NCBI GenBank assembly: GCA_037783415.1
Contig: JAZGTN010000046.1
Span: 5,524,501 to 5,588,500, forward strand
Length of the DNA stretch: 64,000 bases
DNA from: Leptasterias polaris
Lineage: Eukaryota; Echinodermata; Asteroidea; Forcipulatida; Asteriidae
Direction of reading: 5' to 3'
Part shown: positions 22,201-30,345 of the stretch, one piece after another
How the letters are laid out: each line of letters starts with the position of its first letter
Position numbering within the stretch: position 1 is the stretch's first letter
The notes under the pieces: generated by a model
What the model saw: the letters and a program-made list of their open reading frames with translations, nothing else
Databases searched by the model: none
Told to the model about the DNA's origin: nothing
Made by a program: the position numbers and the translations under genes

Positions 22201-25155
22201 GGTTTATCTGTATGCTGGAACCATGAGGGTTGTATGGTGGAGTTTGTTGCCAGATTGGGAGAAGGAGAATTTTGTTTGTCAACTTGGATACTATTGGTCC
22301 TTTCAATTTTCTTATTCTCTTTCCCTTGATAGTCAGAGGTAGGTTTATCTACCTTTTTATGATCTGCAGCAATCTTGGACCCACCCGGTGGAGTTTCCTT
22401 CTTGGCGGCAGCCGTCTTCTTCTTTTTCTTTTTGTTCTTTTTGGGTTTAAAGCCAGGGGGGATTTTGGCTCCAGACGACTCATTGCTGTTGAGCCATTCC
22501 TGTACTTTCACTGAGGGATCGTCAAAGCTGTCGAGCGCATTCATGGCCTCACTTGAGGTTTCCTCCGACTGACAAGTCTGTGGGGAACTCTGTTCAACTC
22601 TATTTAGAGGATCTTTCATGCTTGTCCTCTCTGCTGAGTTTGCATTGGAGCCTCTTACGCTGTTCTGGCTGGCACTGCTGTTTAAGTGGCTGGAGCGGTT
22701 GAGTGCTGATGACACTTTCTTTCTCTCGTCCGTCCAAGAGTTATCTTTATGCTGGAACCAAGAGGGTTTCATGCTGGAGTTATAAACAGTTATTCCAGGA
22801 TCACTCCATTCATAATCTTGTTTGAGTGTCTGCCCAATGCTACCTCCTGTGGCACTATTGGAATACTTATGGTCACCGAAGCGGTTCTTTGTCGGTGGAT
22901 CTGGATTATTGACAGCTCCTACTGGCTCCTGCCAGGAACCAGATCCAAACATGTTATCAGCCACTGCATCTGAATAATACTGGGCTGTGTTTGTATTTAC
23001 CGACGATAGCCACGGACTTTTACTGCCTCGTTGAAGATTCCTGTAGTTGGCAGGGCCTTGAGAGTTTATGTTATCCCAAGTATCCTTTGGCCGGTTGGCT
23101 TTGCTGGGATCTCTACCATCCTTCCTCTTGTGTGCTTGAGCCTCCTGGACATTACCTGGCACACCTGGTAGTCTCTGGCTATGGGAGGATGGCCGATGGC
23201 TGTGTGCTAATAGTGTGCTCCGAGTTTCTTGAAATGCAACATTTGATGGTTCAAGCGCAATAGCCTAGGAAAAGTAAAATTTACAAAAATTAAAGGCGGA
23301 ACAGATTCATAACAGATTGGAGGTTATTAAATGGGAGAAAATCCTCGCTGGACAACTCACTACAGTTCGAAGATTAAATGTCTTCTAACAATTACAATAC
23401 ACATGTTGTTCTTCCCTGAACTATTTAGAAATTCCATTTGGTTGTTTACACTGACTGAATACTGTCACGTATACATGTACATTGTGTAATAAGCAAAATA
23501 TTCCGAGGCCAAGTTGCATACTATGAGACAAAGATGGACTATTGTTTAATATTCAAAAAGCTTGCAGTGGACTAACAATAACAAATTTACCCTCCAGCCA
23601 ACTTGCAAACAAAGAGAAGTATGACACTTAAAACAACTCTTATTTCAATTCTAAAGATTTGAAACTTGGTATGTTTATTGTGTCAGGGTTCAAAATTAAC
23701 GGTCGCCAAATACGAGTAACAACAGCAGCGGCAAGTCGAAACCCTTCCTTTACTAGTCCTATTTCTATTAACCACCATCTGATGGAATAAGTCTTGTACG
23801 ATTAAGCTCGCCTACATTATACATACATTGAAATAGAAGAATGCAACAACATTCTGCCAGGCACCTCAGGGGTTTCCCTTAACTGTTTTTTTTCCACTCG
23901 CCGGCCGGGCGAATCAACCAAAATTTAGGATCGCCCGCAGGTTTTTTCACTAGCCCGCATGTATTGACGTGACGCACACAATTTTCAAAACGTCAAAAAA
24001 AAAACACCAAAACACGGAAGTGAAGTTCGAAAAATTGCGTTTTGGGACGATTTTATCCCTTAATTTCTGTCCTAAATTATACTTTTTCCATCATCAACCA
24101 TTTTCATGGATTCGTGATTTGAAGATCGGTTGTTTTGAACTTCGTTTGCAATAAAATCTTCGCGAATCAACGATCGGTCGACAACGCACATTGAGAAATA
24201 ATTCAATGAACTTTGCCCTGCATCGCCCTCTATCGGCAAAAGTTGTCGATGTTTGATTAGACTTCATCCAAGGCTGTGTATTGTACACAATCTGCAGGCG
24301 TGCGGGGCACACTGTGCGGCAATTCTTTACTCGGTTCGTGAACGTGTACTGTGTTGAAGTCTAGCCAAGCTCTTATGAATATGGTAATTATCAACGGCCA
24401 TCAACAACCAATCACAACGTGCGGAATGTTGGTTAGCTTGGACTCTGGACCGACTGTGTTGTACATGTACCGCTGTACATGTACATGTACTGTGTGTTGT
24501 GTATGTGCTATGCATGTACCGTTGGGCGACCGAACGTTATGTGGGGCCGATGCACGTGCTGTGGATATACTCAGCAGTATGTGCATGGTGTTTACGTTTG
24601 TATACCGAAATGAACAATCGCAATTCCGTTCGCGGTCCACATTAAATCTAGCAAATATCCAGACTTATCAAACTAAAAGCTTTAATAAAAACTGTCTTTT
24701 GGATTTTACCACCGTACCTTCATTTATTGTGAAAAAGAACAATTATTTGACTCGCCCGGCGGGCTAGTAAAGGAAGGGTTTTGACTCGCCCGCCGCTGTT
24801 TTCACTCGCATTTGGCGACTGTTAATTTCGAACCCTGCACCTTATGAAGTGGTCATTCCATGTCAAATCGACCAATGGGTTAAAACCCTATCCTCTTCAG
24901 ATTTGGTTTATGAGGTGACTTTGGCTCAACAAGTTGAAATTGAAAATTTAAGCTTGGCATGTCCTTTCTCGAGTCACAAAGAGTGCAACCGCCAATTTTC
25001 AGACTACCAATTATGGTAGTTTGAAAACCAGTAACCTAGCACATACCTCGTTGAGTAATTTTTCTATTTGGGTGAAATCTCCCGAGGCATAGAATGATAG
25101 TGCTTGGTCATGGAGCCGCTCGCCTTCTGTCTGAATAACATGGGCATTCATTCTC
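4104..25155 (-). CDS. DNAJC14-like J-domain membrane protein, 12 coding exons
   Basis: DNAJC14 is an ER-membrane co-chaperone that recruits Hsp70 through its J domain and helps the transport of membrane receptors. My splice model gives about 1998 residues, against about 700 for the human protein. Order of parts: a short helical N-terminus (1-70); a long low-complexity Ser/Thr/Pro/Lys region with a lysine run near residue 310; about 31 copies of a 17-residue repeat (roughly 700-1228); one predicted membrane segment (about 1628-1650); the J domain (about 1735-1800) with HPD in CMLVHPDK; then [17 protein letters not shown] and DITEWAACQ in the region called Jiv or cleavage-inducing, matching vertebrate DNAJC14; and a basic tail ending KKHKKKKQR. 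All 11 introns have GT/AG ends and compatible phases. The first coding exon has an acceptor 4 bp before its ATG, so an untranslated or further 5' exon lies upstream. The family is secure; the exact N-terminus is not. Confidence 0.88.
5083..5261 (-). CDS. DNAJC14-like, coding exon 11
   Basis: It encodes [18 protein letters not shown] and an Asn/His/Arg-rich linker, continuing in frame from DITEWAACQ. Acceptor TCTCCACAG, donor CAG|GTCAGT, end phase 2. Confidence 0.85.
5305..5585 (+). repeat. tRNA-headed SINE
   Basis: The head GGCCGAGTGGTTAAGAGC resembles a tRNA A box of the Ser/Leu class. About 70 bp later, GGGTTTAAGTCC resembles a B box. The body contains GGTCCCGTGTGTTG and TTGGCTGCATATTCCGCC, shared with 1370-1572, 9640-9915 (reverse) and 26220-26505 (reverse). 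The B box is degenerate and no proper acceptor stem is visible, so this is a SINE and not a tRNA gene. It lies in intron 10 of the DNAJC14-like gene. Confidence 0.7.
5750..5851 (-). CDS. DNAJC14-like, coding exon 10
   Basis: Thirty-four codons, [20 protein letters not shown] through DITEWAACQ, match the conserved FWAESSMLGLK and ITEWAGCQ block of vertebrate DNAJC14. The exon is phase 0 on both sides with consensus acceptor and donor. Confidence 0.93.
6112..6200. repeat. Dispersed 90-bp repeat, copy 1
   Basis: This stretch is the reverse complement, with few mismatches, of 50626-50715. Shared words include GGCTCGTGAATAACGC and GACCGGATGTTGCCAGATGT. I do not recognise the family; the similarity over about 90 bp is the only evidence. 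Confidence 0.6.
6357..7534. mobile_element. 1.18-kb TIR element with CAGTGTTCTCCACA ends
   Basis: The left end CAGTGTTCTCCACA and the right end TGTGGAGAACACTG are perfect inverted repeats. Just inside, TTTTGGGAGGGCG is mirrored by CGCCCTCCCAAAG. A unit close to TTGGCCGCCCTGCC is repeated about three times at 6410-6472. The core (about 6600-7060) is shared in inverted orientation with the core of the element at 23684-24837, although the ends differ. No transposase frame is intact. Confidence 0.7.
7715..7895. repeat. Degenerate 12-bp tandem repeat (AGCCCAAGTCAG)
   Basis: Units of the type AGCCCAAGTCAG or AGCCCAAGCCGG repeat for about 180 bp in the intron immediately after DNAJC14-like exon 9. 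Reading through the donor on the minus strand would add [17 protein letters not shown] residues, which explains the apparent long frame. Confidence 0.75.
7919..8038 (-). CDS. DNAJC14-like, coding exon 9 (cysteine region)
   Basis: Forty codons contain [18 protein letters not shown] and [16 protein letters not shown]. The CxxC and later cysteine/histidine positions and the GKHRRYE motif are diagnostic of DNAJC14. Acceptor CTTCATAG, donor GAG|GTAAGG. Confidence 0.92.
8449..8478 (-). CDS. DNAJC14-like, 30-bp microexon 8
   Basis: A microexon of exactly ten codons, [10 protein letters not shown], lies between ATTTTCAG and GAG|GTAATC. It aligns with the VNEFLSKLQDDL helix of the vertebrate protein, and phase 0 on both sides means it could be skipped without a frameshift. 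Confidence 0.8.
8592..8767. mobile_element. Short foldback element (AATTTCAT family), copy 2
   Basis: GGGCCCAATTTCATGAAGCT at the left is mirrored by ATTATGAAATTGAGCCC at the right; the interior holds TGCTTAGCAAA words and their complements. It is the same family as 367-536 and 39768-39905 and lies in intron 7, about 110 bp upstream of the 30-bp microexon. Confidence 0.65.
9509..9562 (-). CDS. DNAJC14-like, coding exon 7
   Basis: A 54-bp phase-0 exon encodes [18 protein letters not shown], matching the KRKEYEM region after the J domain in vertebrate DNAJC14. Acceptor TATAAACAG, donor GAG|GTATGT. Confidence 0.85.
9640..9915 (-). repeat. tRNA-headed SINE, reverse orientation
   Basis: Read on the minus strand it starts with GGCAGAGCGGATGAGAAC and has a B-box-like CGCTCGAGTCC, followed by the body shared with 1370-1572 (TTGGCTGCATATTGCGCC and ACGTAGCTCC). 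It lies in intron 6 of the DNAJC14-like gene. Confidence 0.65.
10235..10697. mobile_element. 463-bp TIR element with TCAG flanks
   Basis: TCAGGCATGCAACTCTTC at the left end is mirrored by GAAAAGTTGCATGCCTGA at the right. TCAG at 10231-10234 and 10698-10701 could be a 4-bp target duplication. The interior has CCGCGGA words and their complements and no conserved coding frame. Superfamily not identified. Confidence 0.6.
11471..11500. other. Perfect 13-bp-stem hairpin
   Basis: TGGGGAGCATGGC and its exact reverse complement are separated by the loop TCTG. It lies in intron 6 of the DNAJC14-like gene. It could be a remnant of a foldback element or a structured RNA; nothing else around it helps to decide. 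Confidence 0.5.
11976..12047 (-). CDS. DNAJC14-like, coding exon 6 (J domain helix III)
   Basis: A 72-bp exon between TTTTTTTTAG and CCT|GTAAGA encodes [20 protein letters not shown] and LIDP, the helix III side of the J domain. It corresponds to the AEEAFKVLRAAWD region of vertebrate DNAJC14. Confidence 0.9.
12253..12857. mobile_element. piggyBac-like non-autonomous element (TTAA-CCC...GGG-TTAA)
   Basis: The element is flanked by TTAA at 12249-12252 and 12858-12861. Its left end CCCTTTCAGCCCCAAG is mirrored by CTTGGGGCTTAAAGGG at the right, which is the piggyBac terminal signature. Near the left end GCCCCAAGGGYGACTATAGTCG occurs twice about 50 bp apart, and GATCGGATCTTTCCAATG forms a central palindrome with sequence just before it. 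No transposase frame is present, so it is internally deleted or a MITE. Confidence 0.7.
12865..13290. mobile_element. Family-2 foldback repeat, chimeric copy
   Basis: It contains TTCTTGCAACTTCGATGAC, GATACACCAAGTGAGGATAC and GACAATTACCAAAAGT, shared with 58695-59066 and, in shorter form, with 30816-31155, 46801-47167 and 59659-60003. The palindrome AATCTGAGAAAGGCTTTAGG and CCTTTCTCAGGCAT is present, and a second block at 13100-13290 repeats the other half. This looks like two fused partial copies. Confidence 0.6.
13330..13450 (+). repeat. Dispersed repeat, copy 1
   Basis: GGTTGGTACCTACTGTCACC and GATGGATTCGA recur at 60712-60850 with similar spacing and order. The family is not recognised. 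Confidence 0.5.
13603..15136. mobile_element. Outer TIR element interrupted by a second element
   Basis: TAGCCCATTTCACACGAGAG at the left is mirrored by GCTCGTGTGAAAAGGGCTA at the right. The two arms (13603-14087 and 14821-15136) share motifs such as GGACGTTGGTT and TCGTGTGAAA in both orientations, which suggests an originally palindromic element. Between them lies a separate element with its own ends. The whole sits in intron 5 of the DNAJC14-like gene. Confidence 0.65.
14088..14820. mobile_element. Inner TIR element (AGGGCCAATGATTTTCCG)
   Basis: AGGGCCAATGATTTTCCG and its exact reverse complement bound 733 bp. Both ends continue with GCGGAAAACGG-type and AAACGGAA-type words. It is nested within the 13603-15136 element. 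No clear target duplication is visible and no transposase remains. Confidence 0.7.
15384..15423 (+). repeat. 40-bp dispersed repeat (TCTGCTAGGGTCGAAATG)
   Basis: CTCTGCTAGGGTCGAAATG and TCAGGCCACTAACTATTTT recur at 27817-27857. A related phrase, CTGTCCGAAACGTCGAGAC, occurs at 31459-31480. Such CGAAA(C/T)GT phrases are known at the 3' ends of several invertebrate retroelements, so a Penelope-like or LINE 3' fragment is possible. Confidence 0.45.
15449..15585 (-). CDS. DNAJC14-like, coding exon 5 (J domain with HPD)
   Basis: It encodes [10 protein letters not shown], then [20 protein letters not shown] and CMLVHPDK. The HPD tripeptide contacts Hsp70 and stimulates its ATPase. Acceptor TTTCAG and donor GACAAG|GTTGGT bound the exon; phase is 0 at the end. 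Confidence 0.95.
16308..16496. mobile_element. Short TIR element, copy 1 (CAGAGC...GCTCTG)
   Basis: CAGAGCCGTATATTGAGAGA is mirrored by TCTCTCAATACACAGCTCTG. The body shares TGCTGCATTTGGACC and AAAACTGTTCCCTCTATGTC with 43612-43832. It lies in intron 4 of the DNAJC14-like gene. Confidence 0.65.
16552..17148. mobile_element. TTAA-flanked MITE, family 1, full palindromic copy
   Basis: TTAA at 16548-16551 and 17149-17152 bound 597 bp. The two halves are long inverted repeats: GTGATGTACTCATTTTCCAA followed by TAGATAGAGTC on the left, and their complements on the right, about 85% identical by eye for the first 75 bp. It is the most complete family-1 copy here. Its right end lies 17 bp from the donor of DNAJC14-like exon 4. 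Confidence 0.75.
17170..17390 (-). CDS. DNAJC14-like, coding exon 4
   Basis: The acceptor is TTCTAACTACAG and the donor ACAG|GTACTC. It encodes [16 protein letters not shown] and a linker with GASRGHE repeated twice, ending IPTT. A TTAA-flanked foldback element begins only 17 bp inside the following intron. Confidence 0.83.
17603..17960. repeat. Tandemly duplicated family-1 MITE fragment
   Basis: A block of about 125 bp beginning near TTGATGTTGCCCTAATAA and containing GGTGTCATCAGATGTTTTGG is present twice in tandem, and the second copy runs on to a family-1 terminus near 17960. It lies between DNAJC14-like exons 3 and 4, so the intron is largely MITE-derived. Confidence 0.65.
17980..18088 (-). 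CDS. DNAJC14-like, coding exon 3 (membrane segment)
   Basis: Acceptor CTCCTGATGCAG and donor CAT|GTAAGT. It encodes [17 protein letters not shown] followed by a hydrophobic helix containing [17 protein letters not shown]14 proteins have membrane helices before the J domain, so placement and content agree. 109 bp, phases 2 and 2. Confidence 0.85.
18180..18260 (-). repeat. SINE 3' tail, reverse orientation
   Basis: AATAACAATAACTAGTTCCT followed by TAGCGCATTTTACA is the reverse of the tail at 52900-52972 (GCGCTATATAAGAACTGG and then (ATT)n). Intronic in the DNAJC14-like gene. Confidence 0.5.
18533..23264 (-). CDS. DNAJC14-like, giant coding exon 2 with 17-residue repeats
   Basis: This 4732-bp exon opens after TTTTCCTAG and ends GAAG|GTAAAC, adding 1577 residues. 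The sequence is hydrophilic and probably disordered. PSWFQH occurs twice, there is a polylysine stretch (KKNKKKKKK), and a more conserved-looking block reads [16 protein letters not shown]. About 31 copies of [21 protein letters not shown] units occupy about a third of it. Two other frames through the same DNA stay open for hundreds of codons only because the repeat period is divisible by three. Confidence 0.85.
19680..21264. repeat. 51-bp coding minisatellite, about 31 units
   Basis: The plus-strand unit is GTTGGTGTGGACAGTGACGA followed by AGGTGATAATACCTTTGGGG and CTGCCTTAGCA, 51 bp. About 31 units lie inside the giant exon and encode [21 protein letters not shown] 17-mers on the minus strand. 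Units fall into a few sequence classes, and blocks of two or three classes recur in fixed order, a sign of multi-unit duplication or conversion. Confidence 0.95.
23684..24837. mobile_element. 1.15-kb TIR element with CAGGGTTC ends
   Basis: CAGGGTTCAAAATTAACGGT at the left is mirrored by ACTGTTAATTTCGAACCCTG at the right, and similarity extends about 75 bp inward (GGAAGGGTTTTGACTCGCC and complement). The core at about 24080-24640 is an inverted relative of 6600-7060, including GATAGAGGGCG in complement and the words GTGCGGAATGTTGGTTAGCT. It lies in intron 1 of the DNAJC14-like gene. CAGGG ends occur in several superfamilies, and no clear target duplication was seen. Confidence 0.7.
25047..25155 (-). 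CDS. DNAJC14-like, coding exon 1
   Basis: A pyrimidine-rich acceptor (TTTCCTTTGCAG) is followed after 4 bases by ATG, then 35 codons beginning [16 protein letters not shown], and the donor GAG|GTATGT. The segment looks like the first helix pair of a TPR-like hairpin that continues into the next exon as AIALEPSN; that resemblance is tentative. The exon ends in phase 0. Confidence 0.75.
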
Positions 25156-25287
25156 CTGCAAAGGAAAAAAATTCATGTAAATGTATGCAGTAACTTTTTT
25201 TTTATACAGTAATTAACTTCAATAATAGAATTAATATTCAGTTTTTAGAGCTTTACCTATCGGCGTCTCAAAGCGCTCCTTTTTTCT

Positions 25288-25866
25288 AAAGAGCAAGGAA
25301 ATGTCAAGTTCAATTTTGAAATGCTTTAGATTAAGTCCCAATGTGAGTAGGGGAAAAAATAAAAAATTACAAGTCTCTAACCTCACGCTCAAATGGTGTA
25401 AATTGCCATTGTTTTCGATAACCTTCCGGGGCAAAAACTTTCAACATCCAAAACATCCAATGACATCATTCTGAGAAAAATGGGTTTGTGCATTTTTGTA
25501 TGGGGATGTTTTGGCTAATTCCTGACTTTCATTTCAACGATATTCAATCAAAATATTCTTCTTGGAATGTAAAGAACCATACCTGCATGTTGAAATTCAA
25601 TTACGTCCATTTCAAATATTGCTCAGAAAAAGTCAGTTATGAACCAAAACATCTCATTCAAAAATATACCTGGACCCATTTTTCTCAGAATGATGTCATC
25701 GGATGTTTGGGATGTTGACAAATGTTGGGCTCGGAGGGTATTGAATTCAATGTCAATTTACACCATTTGAACGCGATGTAGAGACTTCCCACTCATATGA
25801 GAACTCTATCTATTGGAAAATGAGTATATTATCACAAAATTGAATTTGACATTTCCCTTCCTCTTT
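25288..25866. mobile_element. TTAA-type MITE, family 1, upstream copy
   Basis: Left end AAAGAGCAAGGAAATGTCAA and right end TGACATTTCCCTTCCTCTTT are inverted. The interior carries TGGTGTAAATTGCCATTG and its complement. The flanks are CTAA and TTAT, decayed from TTAA. It lies just upstream of the first coding exon of the DNAJC14-like gene. Confidence 0.65.
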
Positions 25867-26219
25867 ATGACAGGTCGATGTATGCCAAATTTTTGAATTA
25901 GAAACCCGTATTAACACCTTCTACAGGGATGTGATAGGCTGTTGAAACCTGAACTCTGAGCGCAAAGCTTGCGAGCTCGAAAACTTGCGAGCACGAAGCC
26001 CACTAATAACATTTATCTTTGGTTTTAAAAGCCCTACTCTGCAATCTGGGGCGTTATGTATGGTTTTATCTTTATTTTGTTATGAATTTGATTTAAAGTT
26101 ATTTATTTTTTTATTTTATTTTTTTTAGGGGGGCAAAAAAACCCGGAATATATTGTTTTTTGGAGGGGCAAAAAAAACGGATTTCCGGTTTAAAACGGAG
26201 GAATCACATCCCTGTTTCT

Positions 26220-26505
26220 AAGGGTTTTCAAGGTGATGGGGCTCAATATGCCAGAAACACCAAAGCAAACCCCCTTCTCTTAAAAGACGAGTGTACTGGG
26301 TTCTTCTACCTGTACGTGCATTACACAACACACAGGACCAATGGCTTCATTCCTAATCCAAAGAATTTTAAGAAGGAATAATGGTTACATGTAAGTGTAC
26401 TGTATGTGTCTTGTCACGACAAAGACTCCAACCATACTTTGCTTATAATCAGGAATACCAGAGCTTGGGTCCGATGCACTTGTCCGCTCGGCCAATAGGC
26501 CTATT
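26220..26505 (-). repeat. Degenerate tRNA-headed SINE, reverse orientation
   Basis: On the minus strand the head would lie at the right (CGAGCGGACAAGTGCATCGG) and the body to the left with AATGCACGTACAGGTAGAAG and AACCCAGTACACT, similar to 5440-5480. The head is too decayed for tRNA folding. Confidence 0.5.
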
Positions 26506-26823
26506 ACAATATGTCACGCTATGAGAACACAAAGAGGTCCTCCATTGTCCTACATGTACAATACTTCACATGTCATACACATGTAATACGTACATGTAAA
26601 AGCCTTAAAAACGCCCTTTCATTCTTTGGAAACCATCACGTGCCTGAGTTTGCAAGTTCAAATTGGTTTGATGTCTGGCTGTCTGATATCAATGAAATTC
26701 TAAATCACAAGTGAATGGTACAAATTTAATTCTTCTGACTACTGCTGTACACACATGCTACATGTAGTCTTGGTTCCATGATGCTCCAGTTGTGTATTCA
26801 TGAAAACCTGATCGCTCTAATCG

Positions 26824-26927
26824 GCTATCACCCCACGAACCATTCGCCACTCGAGGGCGCCATCATTCCTGTAACCGCTATCACACCATAGCGCCCTCTG
26901 GTGGCGAGTGGTTCGTGGGGTGATAGC
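26824..26927. mobile_element. 104-bp foldback
   Basis: GCTATCACCCCACGAACCAT and TCGCCAC are mirrored by GTGGCGA and GTGGTTCGTGGGGTGATAGC. GAGGGCGC and GCGCCCTC lie further in. It is a nearly complete hairpin with a short loop, most likely a small MITE; a precursor-RNA role cannot be excluded. Confidence 0.65.
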
Positions 26928-27719
26928 GTTTAGATACATAGCAGTTAGGTTTTTGCGACTACATGAACATGCGTTCGTGATTACACAACTGGAATGTCTT
27001 GGAACCAAGACTACACACGCAGGCTTGTAAACATGTAATGTACTTTTAAAGTGTACATGATACATGTAGGCCTATAATGTATACACTGCAATGTCACTTA
27101 CATGTGTACATGTAATGGGTTTCAGATACATAATCTGTGAGTTCAAATGAAATATTATCAGGTTCAACAACTTTCCTAGTCACAAGTTTAATGCTCTAAA
27201 TCTCGACTGTGTCCATATAGGAATTTCATGAAAATTTTTCAAGATTTTGTATTCCAAGGTTGGTGGTGGGCGGTGGTAACATTAAAAATAGCAAATTGGT
27301 GTTGATGTGTACAGAAGATGTTGTCTCATTGTACATTATCCTTGGGAAGTGTGAACAATGTGCGGTGTACTGGATGTCCATGTATACAAATACATGTAGC
27401 CTATGTTTTCTGTGTACACAATATATCCAGTGACTTCATGTACAATGTACATACATAAAACTACTCAGTGTATCATACTACATGTACAACATGTACTAAT
27501 TCTATGCTTGCAAAAACTATGCATGTCATGTGAATTACATTTCCATACTGTAGTTTTTGCATTATAATTAGACACCACACAAAGTACAAAGTACATATCA
27601 ACAAACATACATTCAAGGAAATAGATACTGTACATGTAGCTACATGTACATGTACATGCATGCAAACTAGTGAAAACCAACTAAAAGTGCCTACATGTAT
27701 ATATGGTATAAATGCAAAA

Positions 27720-27860
27720 AATAGTTGCCTGAAGTTTCAACCCTATCAGAGTCTTTCCCGAAGGTATTTAGCCTTCGAAAAAGACTCTGCTACGGGTTGA
27801 AATGATAGCATTCGAGAAAGATTCTGCTAGGGTCGAAATGTCAGGCCACTAACTATTTTC
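27720..27860 (+). repeat. Repeat cluster with GACTCTGCTA phrases
   Basis: CCGAAGGTATTTAGCCTTCG forms a short hairpin. AAAGACTCTGCTACGGGTTG and AAAGATTCTGCTAGGGTCG are two diverged tandem units; the second continues as in 15384-15423. Confidence 0.5.
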
Positions 27861-28899
27861 TGAATGCAGTTTATGTACATTAATCATGTAGCAATGTCGA
27901 AGTTGGCCGACTCAACAGACCGGTCCCTTTTATGACTCAAAGGTAATACAGAGCACTATCAGATTTTGGGAAAACTCCCACCGAGCACACTGATCCAACT
28001 TGCCCTGGTACATGTATGTACGCAGGACGTCAGTCTTCGTTTGCCAGTGGCAGTGGAGAGTTGAAGACTGATGTCCTTGGTTGTGTCATCACGCCCATTG
28101 CTCAGTGATAACTGCTAACCATTCAACCACCCTTTGAAAAATGTCATCCCAATTTGTAGAAAACAGCCAACATGTACAATGTATGTTACACTAAAATAAC
28201 AGGGCTTGAATTTAACACTGGATCGCAGGCCCGAGGCCAGTAATCTTTACATCGGACCAGCTCATGACCGGACAAGTCCGGCGGTCTTGTGTTTTTTTCA
28301 ATTGAATAAGTCTTTATTGTTCTTTCTCGGTCATTTATAATCTTGTAAAGTAAATTTTGGCCAAGTACAAATTTTGAGCTACTGTACATGTGTGTACCAT
28401 GCATGACAGGCCCTGCAGTCTTGTGGAATTTTACCACAAGCAATCTTGAAACAGTCATGATGCTCCGTTGAACAGAACTACAATGTATGCTCATGTTGAA
28501 ACAATCATGACACAGAATAAACCACACAGTGCATTACTTATATCTGGGAATGGAAACCTACATGTACATGTAGTTGGCCCTAAACGGACACATGTCAATT
28601 GTAACCTCATGTTATTACAGTACATGTAGTTGTGTTTGTGTAACCATTGCCGGCGTTTATAATGGAAAAAGGTTGTGTGATTTTCACTTTAAAGTTCTGT
28701 ACGCAGCTGTGGAAATGAGTAATGTACATTGTACTGTACACAACACGTGATAATGAGTGGTACATGTATGATGTTCAAGGGGGAACTTTAGCAATACTAT
28801 TATCTACACACATGCACTGTGTACACAGTTTTTAATTCCCATTGTTAACATTGTTAATGGTTGATAATGACCCCAAAAATCATTGTAATATTAACATTA

Positions 28900-29307
28900 T
28901 TTTGTGATGTACTCATTTTCCAACAGAAAGAGTCCTGGTGCGAGTGTATAGCTCACATTCAAATGGTGAATAAGACCTGTATGAATAAGACCTTTCGACT
29001 GACAACAAGTTCCTCCTTGGAATGTAAAGATCCATTAGTTGTTGAAATCCAATAATGTTGTTTTTGAAATTTTGGTCTGAAAAAGTTTGTTTTGAACCAA
29101 AACATCCCCGTACAAAAATTTTGAAACCCACAAACATCCCCGTACAAAAATGTTGAGACCCATTTTTTGGATGTTGACAAATTTTGCACTGGCCGGGTAT
29201 AAAATGCAATGGCAATTTACACCATTTTAGACACTTACACTTAGGACTTTATCTATTAGAAAATTAGTACATTACACAATTTAATTGGACATTTCCCTTT
29301 CTCCTTT
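28900..29307. mobile_element. TTAA-type MITE, family 1, left-truncated copy
   Basis: It contains TTTTGTGATGTACTCATTTT at the left and TGCAATGGCAATTTACACC, TAGAAAATTAGTACATTA and ATTTCCCTTTCTCCTTTTAA at the right. The right end abuts TTAA. The outermost left inverted repeat is missing. Confidence 0.6.
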
Positions 29308-29325
29308 TAAAATAGTTATGTTTGC

Positions 29326-29983
29326 TGTAATAGACTGCGCAAGTCTCGCGCGTATCCGAACGAGAAAACACGTCAAACGAAGAACATTTTTATTTCTGAA
29401 ATCAAATCTTTGTTTTAAATTATATCTCATTACAAAATCTGAACAAAAAAAATAAATTATTACAATTTTATGAAATTAGTTTTAGCTTTTTAAAAAAATA
29501 CGCCAAAGTGTGTTAATTATTATTAAAAACAAATTAAAACTCTGGGACAAGGATGCTTTTTTGATGTTAACTTTTTAGAAACCCCTTACGCAGATTCATG
29601 AAGGTCAAACGGGTTTTAAATTGACCCGTATCGCAGTTTAAAGAAGAATGCCGACGCCTCAACACCATAGACTGCAATGAAAAGGGTTTGCTTTGCAATT
29701 ACAGCATCTGGCGATTATAATACCGCACCCAAAACAAGCTTTTACATAAGTTTTATGATCGGAGGTGAGCACAAAATTCTTAATTTTTTGCAATAACCGG
29801 AAGCTGAGGTCAAGTTTAATTCTCGGGTTTTCTTCGTTATATTGTTGAATTGGTTTTACTTTCATATTTTGTTATCACTTAGTATTACATTCCCAACAAC
29901 ATGTATAATTTTCTAGGTCATAAACTACGTTAAACTAAAATAATTGATGAAACAAAATCGCGAGACTTGCACAGTCTATTACA
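29326..29983. mobile_element. 658-bp TIR element (TGTAATAGACTG...)
   Basis: TGTAATAGACTGCGCAAGTC and TCGCG at the left are mirrored with one mismatch at the right (CGCGAGACTTGCACAGTCTA then TTACA). The AT-rich interior has a 68-codon minus-strand frame with no recognisable domain. Part of the same end (GCGCAAGACTTCACAGTCTG) occurs at about 60282-60301. Confidence 0.7.
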
Positions 29984-30224
29984 GGCGGAGCTTTATGTTT
30001 ATTTAACTTTTATCCTTGTTCATGTTTATTTATTACCTTGTTGCAATTTTCTGTATATTTCTAAACAGAATCCATCTCTCTTGACGTATTTATTTTTGTG
30101 GTTTTGTAGAGTTTGTTCTTTGTAGATTGTATATTTGTAAATAACTTCTAGTCCAGATTTCCAGAGTAAACAAGGTTATTCCAGGCCACCTGTGTAGATG
30201 CCAACAATGTGATTTTTGGGTTGA

Positions 30225-30345
30225 ACAAAGAAAAATTTACTAGAGGGGGATTTGAACAACTGCAACCTCCAGATTCATGTGCCGCTGTGGCAGGAAAATA
30301 GCGCTTCTGCCGCTGCGTCCAATATCCCATGAGGTCAATCCAAAG
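30225..30345 (-). repeat. Degenerate tRNA-like repeat
   Basis: On the minus strand GGTTGCAGTTGTTCAAATCC resembles a B-box region and GGCAGAAGCGCTATTTTCC an internal segment. A related and better preserved copy lies at 61741-61850. Too decayed to be a tRNA gene. Confidence 0.45.

Larger units (their letters stand above)
26500..28800. repeat. ACATGTAC-rich simple sequence region
   Basis: ACATGTA and TGTACATG words occur dozens of times here, including a pure run ACATGTACATGTACATGCAT near 27642-27662. No regular period extends beyond short tracts. The local excess over the rest of the window is obvious by eye. Confidence 0.7.
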
